DNA of 64,000 nt from Ruegeria sp. HKCCD4315 (GTDB lineage Bacteria > Pseudomonadota > Alphaproteobacteria > Rhodobacterales > Rhodobacteraceae), in the NCBI RefSeq assembly GCF_013112245.1, contig NZ_WVRN01000001.1:872501-936500 (forward strand), written 5' to 3'. This document shows, in pieces, positions 36,056 through 46,516 of this stretch (position 1 is its first letter; every line of letters starts with the position of its first letter). The notes under the pieces were generated by a model that saw nothing but the letters and a program-made list of their open reading frames with translations, was not told the origin of the DNA and ran no database searches. The translations under genes were made by a program, and so were the position numbers.

Positions 36056-37264
36056 ATGACAAACCAAATTTCGCTCGTGCAAGGGCGCGAGTATTTGGCC
36101 ATTCCCGGCCCGTCGGTCATGCCCGACGCCGTATTACAAGCCATGCACCGCCCGTCGCCAAATATTTATGACGGTGAACTGGTCGAGATGATGCCCGCGC
36201 TGATCACTGATCTAAAGCGCATCGCACGGACACGACATAATGTGGCAATCTACATTGCCAACGGTCACGGTACTTGGGAAGCAGCACTTTCCAATGTGAT
36301 CGCGCCGGGTGAAACGGTGCTTGCCCCGGCATCTGGTCGATTCACCCACGGATGGGCTGAAATGGCTGAAGGGGTGGGGGCCAAGGTTCAACTGCTCGAC
36401 TTTGGAACCGCCTCAGCGTGGGATTTCGATCAAATCGACGACGCGTTGCGCTCGGATAAAGACCATCAGATCAAAGCCGTGCTAGCGGTTCATGTGGACA
36501 CGTCCAGCTCGATCCGCAACGACATCCCCACGCTTCGCCGACTTCTGGATGATCTCGGTCACCCGGCATTGCTGATGGCTGATTGTATTGCCTCTTTGGG
36601 ATGCGACCGGTTTGAGATGGATGACTGGGGCGTAGACGTAACGGTCAGTGCCTGCCAAAAGGGTCTGATGACTCCAGCCGGTTTGGGGTTTGTTTTCTTT
36701 AACGAAAAAGCTCAGGCCAAGCGGGCCACAATGCCGCGCGTGTCGCAGTATTGGGACTGGCAGCCGCGCGCAAACCCAGACCTTTTCTACCAGTATTTCA
36801 ATGGCACAGCGCCGACGCATCATCTTTATGGATTGCGCGCCGCGCTGGATCTGATCCATGCCGAGGGGATCGAACACGTTTGGGCCCGGCATGAACATCT
36901 GGCCAAAGCGATCTGGGCCGCGTGCGAAACTTGGGCGCAAGGCGGGGCTTTGCATCTCAACGTTACCGACCGTGCCCACCGCAGCCGTGCCGTCACGTCT
37001 TTGCGCCTGAGTGACGGCAGGGGTACCCCTTTGCGCGCCTACACCGAAAACCAATTGGGTTTGACGCTTGGTATCGGTTTGGGGATGGAGGACTACGACG
37101 GCTGTTTCCGTCTCGGCCACATGGGGCATGTGAACGGGCAAATGATCATGGCGATGCTGGGGGGCATGGAAACCGCAATGGCTGCGCTGGACATCCCCCG
37201 AGGCGCAGGAGCGCTTGAGGCCGCCGCAACGACGCTTGCGACACAAACTGAGCCAAGCGATTAA
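36056..37264 (+). CDS. Class V aminotransferase (alanine/serine-glyoxylate type)
   Basis: The 402-residue PLP enzyme starts MTNQISLVQGREYLAIPGPS, with the PGPS motif of the alanine-glyoxylate/serine-glyoxylate aminotransferase group. IANGHGTWEAALSNVIAPGE binds the cofactor phosphate, and the PLP lysine lies in VSACQKGLMTPAGLGFVF. It would transfer amino groups to glyoxylate or a related oxoacid. It follows eda by 51 bases but is functionally unrelated; it converges with the HisC-like gene (3-base gap). Confidence 0.9.
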   Translation: MTNQISLVQGREYLAIPGPSVMPDAVLQAMHRPSPNIYDGELVEMMPALITDLKRIARTRHNVAIYIANGHGTWEAALSNVIAPGETVLAPASGRFTHGWAEMAEGVGAKVQLLDFGTASAWDFDQIDDALRSDKDHQIKAVLAVHVDTSSSIRNDIPTLRRLLDDLGHPALLMADCIASLGCDRFEMDDWGVDVTVSACQKGLMTPAGLGFVFFNEKAQAKRATMPRVSQYWDWQPRANPDLFYQYFNGTAPTHHLYGLRAALDLIHAEGIEHVWARHEHLAKAIWAACETWAQGGALHLNVTDRAHRSRAVTSLRLSDGRGTPLRAYTENQLGLTLGIGLGMEDYDGCFRLGHMGHVNGQMIMAMLGGMETAMAALDIPRGAGALEAAATTLATQTEPSD

Positions 37265-37267
37265 ATT

Positions 37268-38383
37268 TCAGCCGACGCGTTCCTGCGCTTCGGCAAGCGC
37301 TTTTGGCAGGGCTGCGGCAAATGCATCCAAATCCGCGGCCTCTCCACAACTGACCCGTATGCACCTGTTCTGAGGTGCAGCAAACGGCATCCGCACAAAA
37401 ATCCCCTGCGCAACCAAAGAGTCCAAAACCGCTTTCGCAAAGTCTCCATCCCGCCCGCAGTCAATCGCGACAAAGTTGGTCGCTGAAGGCAGGGGCTCCA
37501 ACCCGTTCTCGCGCGCTATTGCAGCGATACGATCTCGTGCTTCCGTGATCCGGGCCTGAATGTGCGACAACCAGGCTTGATCCTGCAGCGCCGCCAAGGC
37601 ACCGGCTTGCGCGGCGCGGTTCATGCCGAAATGGTTACGCACCTTGTTGAAGGCGGCGATCAGATCCGGCGCTCCCAACGCATAGCCAACCCGTGCGCCT
37701 GCCAAACCGTAAACTTTTGAAAAGGTTCGCATCCTGATCACTCGGGGGTCATCTATATCAACAGGCGCAGCGGTCCCATCAGGGGCGCATTCCACGTAGG
37801 CCTCATCCAGAACCAACAGGCAGTCTTCTGGCATGGCATCCAATGCTGTCACGATCTCTGCGCCCGAGTGCCAACTGCCCATTGGGTTGTCTGGGTTGGC
37901 CAAATAAACCAGCCTGGCGCCGACCTCGGTTGCTTTGGCAAACAGGGCACCTGGATCCTCGTGATCCCCGGTGTAAGATACTTTGTGCAGATCGCCGCCG
38001 AACCCGGCCACGTGATAGTTAAAGGTCGGATAGGCCCCGTCTGAGGTCACCACCGCGTCTCCGGGACCTATGATCAGACGCACCAGATACCCCAAAAGCC
38101 CGTCAATCCCTTCGCCCACAACGATATTCTCTGGCATCACACCATGATGATCTGCCAATGCATTGCGCAGGTCATGGTTTTCGGGGTCGCCATACATCCA
38201 GATTTCAGATGCGGCCTGCGCCATGGCCTCGATAGCCTGTGGTGAAGGGCCAAACACGCTTTCATTTGCCCCAAGACGTGCCGCGAACGGCGCACCCCGT
38301 TGCCGCTCTTGCGTTTCGGGGCCGACAAAGGGCACGGTGGCGGGCAGGGATTGGGCAAGCGGTGTGTATCGAGGTCCGGTCAT
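37268..38383 (-). CDS. Class I/II aminotransferase, histidinol-phosphate type
   Basis: The 371-residue protein resembles HisC-type aminotransferases: NxPY-like turn replaced by ANESVFGPSPQAIEAM near the N-terminus, YGDPENHDLRNALA, VVTSDGAYPTFNYHVAGFG, YLANPDNPMGSW, DEAYVE and the PLP lysine in RTFSKVYGLAGARVGYA. The start ATG at 38383 is preferred; a TTG six codons upstream (38401) is possible. It is not next to other his genes, so it could be a second HisC or an aromatic/phenylalanine aminotransferase. It is divergent from the strictosidine-synthase-like gene. Confidence 0.88.
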   Translation of the reverse strand: MTGPRYTPLAQSLPATVPFVGPETQERQRGAPFAARLGANESVFGPSPQAIEAMAQAASEIWMYGDPENHDLRNALADHHGVMPENIVVGEGIDGLLGYLVRLIIGPGDAVVTSDGAYPTFNYHVAGFGGDLHKVSYTGDHEDPGALFAKATEVGARLVYLANPDNPMGSWHSGAEIVTALDAMPEDCLLVLDEAYVECAPDGTAAPVDIDDPRVIRMRTFSKVYGLAGARVGYALGAPDLIAAFNKVRNHFGMNRAAQAGALAALQDQAWLSHIQARITEARDRIAAIARENGLEPLPSATNFVAIDCGRDGDFAKAVLDSLVAQGIFVRMPFAAPQNRCIRVSCGEAADLDAFAAALPKALAEAQERVG

Positions 38384-38469
38384 GTGGGCAGATAACCTCA
38401 AGCCCGCTTATTGAGCAAGCTCACAACGCGGTTAGTCGCGCTGTGGCGGGCTTTAACAAGGGAACGCAA

Positions 38470-39540
38470 ATGCGCATTCTTTTCGCGGTTTTTCTTCTGG
38501 GTGTCGCTTATCTTCTGTTCTGGCCTGTACCGGTTGCACCCGTCGCCGTCGAGTTTCCGGAGGACGCTGGATTCTCTGGGGATTTCGCGGAAAATACAGC
38601 GCTGGACGCCGCGCAGCTTGTCCGCTTGCCCGGAGAAGAGGTTGGCCCCGAAGACATCGCCGTTATGTCTGATGGTACGGTGTATACGACAAGCCTGTCA
38701 GGCATACTTTACCGCGTTGATGGAGCTGAGCCTGTCGAGGTTGATCGTCTGGGTGGGCGACCTCTTGGCCTTAAGGCCGGGCCGGATGGCGCACTTTATA
38801 TTGCTGACAGTTTTCGCGGTGTGATGCGATGGACCGGGCAGGGCACCTTGGAAACTGTCGTTGCTGACGTCGACGGTGCGCCAGTGATCTATGCCAACCA
38901 ACTGGACGTGGCGCAGGATGGCACGATCTATTTTTCCAATTCAACAGACCGCTTCGACCCGGAAACCATGGGGGGGACCAAACCCACCTCGGTCCTGACC
39001 ATCTGGGAACAGTCCGACACAGGCTATGTCGCGCGTCGCGCACCGGATGGCACGACCGAGAAGATCGCCGAGGGGTTCGTCTATACCAACGGTGTCGCCC
39101 TTTCACCTGATGAGGACTTTCTGTTGATCGCAGAAACGGGTCGCGCACGGGTGCATAAGCTTTGGCTGACCGGTTCCAAGGCCGGACAACAAGAGATTCT
39201 GATGGAAAACCTGCCTGGGTATCCCGACAATATCGAGGCGCAGGGAGATGGCACTTATTGGTTGGCCTTTGCCAGCCCGCGCGTACCGTCCGAAGCGCTG
39301 ATGCCTTACCCGTTCCTGCGGAAGGTGATCTGGCGGTTGGGTCCGGCGGTTCGACCGGCACCAATTCATCGAGGTATGGTCGTGCAATTCGATGGCGAGG
39401 GCGCAATTCTACGCACGTTACAGGACCCGCAGGGCCGCTTGGGTATCACAACCGGGGGCAAGATCGTGGACGATCAGTTCTATGTCATGACCCTCGATTC
39501 CCCATGGTTTGGGCGGATGCCTATCAGCGATCTGCCCTGA
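38470..39540 (+). CDS. Membrane-anchored strictosidine-synthase/SMP-30-like beta-propeller
   Basis: The 356-residue protein has an N-terminal signal anchor (MRILFAVFLLGVAYLLFWPV) and a six-bladed beta-propeller of the strictosidine-synthase-like (SSL)/gluconolactonase group. Typical strings are GPEDIAVMSDGTVYTT, GPDGALYIADSFRGV, GFVYTNGVALSPDEDFLLIA and LPGYPDNIEAQGDGTYWLAF. Bacterial members may be lactonases or paraoxonase-like hydrolases; the substrate is unknown. It is followed by the crotonase gene on the same strand (66-base gap). Confidence 0.88.
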   Translation: MRILFAVFLLGVAYLLFWPVPVAPVAVEFPEDAGFSGDFAENTALDAAQLVRLPGEEVGPEDIAVMSDGTVYTTSLSGILYRVDGAEPVEVDRLGGRPLGLKAGPDGALYIADSFRGVMRWTGQGTLETVVADVDGAPVIYANQLDVAQDGTIYFSNSTDRFDPETMGGTKPTSVLTIWEQSDTGYVARRAPDGTTEKIAEGFVYTNGVALSPDEDFLLIAETGRARVHKLWLTGSKAGQQEILMENLPGYPDNIEAQGDGTYWLAFASPRVPSEALMPYPFLRKVIWRLGPAVRPAPIHRGMVVQFDGEGAILRTLQDPQGRLGITTGGKIVDDQFYVMTLDSPWFGRMPISDLP

Positions 39541-39606
39541 CGTCGTGGTGGTATTCGGCCGCCGGGGCGGGCATGTTTGCAACACTGGAACTTCGAGAGG
39601 CCGCCT

Positions 39607-40389
39607 ATGTCACGTGTATCCGTCACTTACCAAGATCATGTTGCCCATGTCACGCTGACACGAGGCGACAAGATGAACGCGCTGGATGACGCGATGATCA
39701 AAGCGCTGTTGTCAGCCGGGAAAGAGGTTGCGGCCTCGGATGCGCGCGCCGTGGTCTTGTCCGGGGAAGGAAAAAGCTTTTGCGCAGGGCTGGACATGGC
39801 CAGCTTTGCGAAGATGGCCCACATGGACCCAACTGAATGGCTGATGACCCGCAGCCACGAAGACGCCAACGAGATGCAGGAACTGGCCCTTATCTGGCGC
39901 CGTGTCCCGGTGCCGGTGATTTGCGCCTTGCAAGGTGTGGCTTACGGGGGCGGGCTTCAAATTGCGCTGGGCGCGGACATTCGGATTGCGCATCCCGAGA
40001 CCAAACTGGCTGTGATGGAGATGAAATGGGGTATCATTCCGGATATGGGCGGCATGGTTTTGTTGCCGCGCTTGGTCCGTTCGGATGTGCTTCGGTTGTT
40101 GACCTACACCGCGCGTCCAATTGGTGCGCAGCAAGCGGCGGATTGGGGTCTGGTCACGCAGCTTTCCGATGATCCGTTGACCGAAGCACTGGCCCTTGCC
40201 GAGAATATCGCCGGTCAAAGCCCCTCGGCCATCCGCGCTGCGAAGCGTTTAATCGAAGTCGCCGAAACGCAGGGGCGCACTGATGTTCTGATGGCGGAAT
40301 CCGCCGAGCAGGTGGAACTGATCGGCAAGCCCGACCAGATGGAGGTTGTGATGGCGCAGATGCAGGGCCGCAAGCCCGAGTTCAAATGA
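39607..40389 (+). CDS. Enoyl-CoA hydratase/isomerase (crotonase) family protein
   Basis: The 260-residue protein belongs to the crotonase superfamily. The oxyanion-hole region is GEGKSFCAGLDMASF near residue 60, and GVAYGGGLQIALGADIRIA near residue 115 is the second backbone-NH region; EMKWGIIPDMGG follows. Of the two catalytic Glu of classical ECH, Glu (MEMKWG) may be present but the second is unclear, so hydratase activity is not assured. GAGAGG precedes the ATG. It is coupled to the VOC gene (ATGA overlap). Confidence 0.9.
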   Translation: MSRVSVTYQDHVAHVTLTRGDKMNALDDAMIKALLSAGKEVAASDARAVVLSGEGKSFCAGLDMASFAKMAHMDPTEWLMTRSHEDANEMQELALIWRRVPVPVICALQGVAYGGGLQIALGADIRIAHPETKLAVMEMKWGIIPDMGGMVLLPRLVRSDVLRLLTYTARPIGAQQAADWGLVTQLSDDPLTEALALAENIAGQSPSAIRAAKRLIEVAETQGRTDVLMAESAEQVELIGKPDQMEVVMAQMQGRKPEFK

Positions 40390-40760
40390 CCGCTTTTCCC
40401 GCGATCAGCCGGTTGGTGCTGTACACCAAACGAATGGACCAAATGGTGACCTTCTACGAAACCCACTTTGGCTATGTTGTTCAGCGGAACCCGGGTGATC
40501 GAATTGTTGAACTGGTTCCAAAATCAAATGGCGTGCATCTTCTTCTGCATCCGGCGGTCAAAGGTACCCGGGAGGGGCAAGCCGCTGTGAAGCTGGTTTT
40601 TGACGTACCGGATGTTGCAGAGTTCTGCGCTCAGGCAGCTGAGCGCGGCTTGGTATTTGGGCCGATTCATCAGGCCGACGGGTATCAGTTTGCAAATACC
40701 AAAGACCCCTCCAAAAACTCTGTTTCCGTCTCGAGCCGCGCTTTCCTGAACAAGTGCTAA
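40386..40760 (+). CDS. VOC (glyoxalase/bleomycin-resistance fold) family protein
   Basis: The 124-residue protein has two beta-alpha-beta-beta-beta modules (RLVLYTKRMDQMVTFYETHF and LVFDVPDVAEFCAQAAERGL), the fold of glyoxalase I and extradiol dioxygenases. Metal-ligand positions are only partly evident (His in GVHLLLHP and a Asp/Glu-rich end). Its ATG overlaps the crotonase stop, so the two are translationally coupled, which suggests related metabolism. It ends in a 4-base convergent overlap with the DUF1992 gene. Confidence 0.85.
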   Translation: MTAFPAISRLVLYTKRMDQMVTFYETHFGYVVQRNPGDRIVELVPKSNGVHLLLHPAVKGTREGQAAVKLVFDVPDVAEFCAQAAERGLVFGPIHQADGYQFANTKDPSKNSVSVSSRAFLNKC

Positions 40761-41089
40761 CGCATAAAGGCCCGGCGTGCGTCGCGGGCCATATTGTAGC
40801 GCATCTCCAAATCGGCAATGCGGGCCATCGCGGCTTTGCGCTTGGTCGGGTCATTCAGGTCGGCATAGGTCTGCCGCGCTGTTTCGAGCTGTTTCTTGAT
40901 GTGGAACTCTTCCGGTAAAACACCGGCTTGCGCCATGATCCGGTGACCTGCGGCGATGGCCGGATCAGTCATCGCTTCTGATGACCTGTCAGGCAGCGGT
41001 TCGCCTTCACCCTCCAACCCCTGTAATTGGCCTTCGGACTGAGCCTTCTTGATCTGGCGTTCGACCAGTTTTGCCAATGCTCCAAACAT
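40757..41089 (-). CDS. DUF1992 (DnaJC28-like conserved domain) protein
   Basis: The 110-residue protein matches the conserved domain found at the C-terminus of eukaryotic DNAJC28 and as a stand-alone bacterial protein (DUF1992). Features are ALAKLVERQIKKAQSEGQLQ, a GEGEPLPDRS turn and an alpha-helical end. There is no J-domain. The function is unknown. Its stop overlaps the end of the convergent VOC gene by 4 bases. Confidence 0.9.
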   Translation of the reverse strand: MFGALAKLVERQIKKAQSEGQLQGLEGEGEPLPDRSSEAMTDPAIAAGHRIMAQAGVLPEEFHIKKQLETARQTYADLNDPTKRKAAMARIADLEMRYNMARDARRAFMR

Positions 41090-41128
41090 GGGTTCAGTTT
41101 AGGCGATCTGGAGTGTCAGAAAAACCAT

Positions 41129-42292
41129 CTATCTGATCCGTTGCGAGATCAGGTAGGCGACCCCGCCCGCCAGCAGACCCCAAACAGCCGCGCCGAAACC
41201 AAACGCAGTGATGCCCGAAGCTGTGATTGCAAAGGTCAGGATGGCTGCTTCGCGCTCTGCAGGAACTTCCAGCGCGGCGAAGGTGGCGTTGGCCATCACG
41301 CCGATCAAAGCGACACCGGTCAGCGTCCCCATCAACAACGGGTCGGCATGGGCGGCAAATCCGGTAATCGCTACGGCGAAAATACCAAACAGGCAATAAA
41401 ACACCCCCGCCATGATCGCTGACCAATAGCGTAAGGTGCGATCCGGGTGGCTGTCTTCGTTGGAGCACATGGCGGCCGTAATGGCTGCAAGACAGGTGGC
41501 GGGTGCCCCGAATGGGGCGGACAACAGGCTTGCGCCACCCACTGACGAGAACAGCTTGCCCGGTTCGGGCGTGTAGCCAAAACTGCGCATGACCGCGATG
41601 CCCGGTATATTCTGGGTGGCCATTGTCACGACAAATAAGGGCAAGCCAATGCCGATGGCAGAGGCCAGCGAGAATGTGGGCATTGTCCAGACCGGAGCAG
41701 CCAGGTAACTCTCGGGTCGTACTGATGTACCGTCGGCGCTGAATACGACGACCAGTGCGGCGGCCACAACGGCAGCGGGCACGGCGAATAGCTTGTTGAA
41801 GCGCCCGGCAAAAAACCATGTCAGGATGACAGGCAGAGCTTGCCAAGGCAGTTCGACCGCGGCCTTGAAGGGGACGATACACAGCGGTAGTAGAACGCCC
41901 CCCAACATGGCTTGGGCCAGCGTCGTCGGGATTGCAGCAGCCAAACGGCCGAGCGGTTTCCAGAGTCCGGCCAAAACCGTCAACGCGCCGGCGCAGAGGA
42001 ATGCTCCGATCGCGCCCGAGAAGCCCTCGACCGGGGTGGCGGAAACGGCCAGCAGCGCCGCGCCGGGGGTGGACCAGGCCACGCTGATCGGCTGCCTGTA
42101 ACGCAAGCTGAGAAAGATCGCGGCCAGCCCCATGGCGATGGCGGCGCTCATTAGACCCGAGGCGGCTTCGGCCTTGGATGCGCCCATGGCGGCGAGCCCT
42201 TGCAGGACAATGGGGAACGAGCTGAAGAACCCAACGACAGCCACGACCAGTCCGGTCGAGACGGTTTGCATCGGGGGAAAGGGCTGCGCCAT
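41129..42292 (-). CDS. BenE family benzoate/H+ symporter-like transporter
   Basis: The 387-residue membrane protein (10-12 helices) belongs to the BenE family of the NAT/NCS2-like (APC-type) transporters. The marker strings are STPGAALLAVSATPVEGFSG, VATQNIPGIAV-type text (VVTMATQNIPGIAVMRSFGY) and GAPATCLAAITAAMCSNEDSH. Benzoate is the known substrate of BenE, but no benzoate-degradation genes are in the window, so another aromatic acid is possible. It is preceded by valS and the valS terminator. Confidence 0.9.
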   Translation of the reverse strand: MAQPFPPMQTVSTGLVVAVVGFFSSFPIVLQGLAAMGASKAEAASGLMSAAIAMGLAAIFLSLRYRQPISVAWSTPGAALLAVSATPVEGFSGAIGAFLCAGALTVLAGLWKPLGRLAAAIPTTLAQAMLGGVLLPLCIVPFKAAVELPWQALPVILTWFFAGRFNKLFAVPAAVVAAALVVVFSADGTSVRPESYLAAPVWTMPTFSLASAIGIGLPLFVVTMATQNIPGIAVMRSFGYTPEPGKLFSSVGGASLLSAPFGAPATCLAAITAAMCSNEDSHPDRTLRYWSAIMAGVFYCLFGIFAVAITGFAAHADPLLMGTLTGVALIGVMANATFAALEVPAEREAAILTFAITASGITAFGFGAAVWGLLAGGVAYLISQRIR

Positions 42293-42370
42293 CAGAGCCT
42301 CGGGCGTTGTTTTGCTTGATTGCTAACAACTGGCAGGTGGGGCGAACAAGGGGAAAGCTTTGAGGGTAAA

Positions 42371-42404
42371 GAAAAACCCCTGCGTCGGTATGGGCGCAGG
42401 GGTT
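42371..42404 (-). terminator. Intrinsic terminator after valS
   Basis: A perfect 10-bp stem (AACCCCTGCG/CGCAGGGGTT, 42375-42384 with 42395-42404) with a 10-base loop is followed on the minus strand by TTTTTC. It closes valS. In between lies the repeat core (copy 2). Confidence 0.88.
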
Positions 42405-42434
42405 GGGACTTGAGTATTTTTGAAAAGATGAAAG
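42405..42434 (+). repeat. Dispersed intergenic element, copy 2
   Basis: The core GAGTATTTTTGAAAAGATGA (42412-42431) matches the cores at 14410-14432 and, inverted, 56028-56053. The valS terminator hairpin stands at its 5' side, as GC-rich hairpins do in the other two copies. It directly abuts the valS stop codon (42435-42437). Confidence 0.7.
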
Positions 42435-45596
<3,162 letters not shown>

Positions 45597-45675
45597 GGGG
45601 TGCGTCCTGCGTCAACAAATTCGGGTCAGCGCCTGCAATAGCGAATGGAGGCAGGAAGGGGAAGGCCTTGCGCGC

Positions 45676-46404
45676 TTAGCTCATGCCAAAGCGGGCTTTG
45701 AAATAGGCGTCCACGCGTTGATAGGCAGGTTCGTGGAAATCCAGCGTCAGCAGCGAGTGATCCTTGCCGGGATATTCCACTGTCTCCAACAGATCGCCGA
45801 AAGCCCGCTCCAACGCTTGCATCAGTTTGTTAGGTGCCAGTTTGTCTTCGGAATACCGCATTGCCAGCCCGGGCCCCTTCGCGGCCATTCCTGCCGATGC
45901 TGCGCCGATATCCTGCGCGCTCATGTGCAGATGCTTGCCACCTAAAACTGGCAATGCAGGTTGGCTGGCGACCCCGCCGACAACGGCGTCTTCGGCCATC
46001 AAAGTCAGGGCAAAACTGCCTGTCAGGCACATGCCGATGACACCTACACCGGCGCTACTTTCGCGCTGCTTGATCTCGTGGGTCAGGGCGCGCATCCACC
46101 CTGCGATAGGGCTTTGTTTGCCTCTGGCGAAGATGTTGAACTCTTTCCGAACGCAAAATAGACGGGCGGTGTTTTTGGCCATCTCGACCTTGCCGTAAGT
46201 GCCGAAAAGATGTGGCAGGTAGACACGAAAACCGGATGCGTTCAGCTTTACTGCCAGCGCCAAAGTCTCTGGTCCGATTCTGGGCAATTCCTGAAGGATC
46301 AGGATCGGTGGCCCCTCTCCGCCGACATAGACGTCATGTGTCACGCTCTGACCGCCAGTTAGCGGAGCGGAAAAAGGAAAAACGATGTCGTGGGTCCAGG
46401 TCAT
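45676..46404 (-). CDS. Dienelactone hydrolase family protein
   Basis: The 242-residue alpha/beta hydrolase starts MTWTHDIVFPFS. The nucleophile is a cysteine in GVIGMCLTGSFAL, as in dienelactone hydrolases (usual GFCxGG), and the catalytic His is in GKDHSLLTLDFH. Dienelactone hydrolases open lactone rings in aromatic degradation, but many relatives have unknown substrates. An extension to 46476 is in frame but lacks a ribosome site. It is divergent from the molybdenum-hydroxylase gene. Confidence 0.85.
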   Translation of the reverse strand: MTWTHDIVFPFSAPLTGGQSVTHDVYVGGEGPPILILQELPRIGPETLALAVKLNASGFRVYLPHLFGTYGKVEMAKNTARLFCVRKEFNIFARGKQSPIAGWMRALTHEIKQRESSAGVGVIGMCLTGSFALTLMAEDAVVGGVASQPALPVLGGKHLHMSAQDIGAASAGMAAKGPGLAMRYSEDKLAPNKLMQALERAFGDLLETVEYPGKDHSLLTLDFHEPAYQRVDAYFKARFGMS

Positions 46405-46516
46405 GACCAAACCTACTCCAACATCTGGCAGGCACAAACGAATTTCCGTGAGCCCCGCTGGACATCGTCGGGGCACGGGCTAGGCTCGGCCGCAAGATCC
46501 ATAAGGAGGACCGCCC

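Noticed and set aside
41094..42329. Frame of 411 codons overlapping benE on the same strand.
   Set aside because: benE has a full transporter pattern; the other frame gives a Gly/Arg/Cys-rich product with no fold signature.
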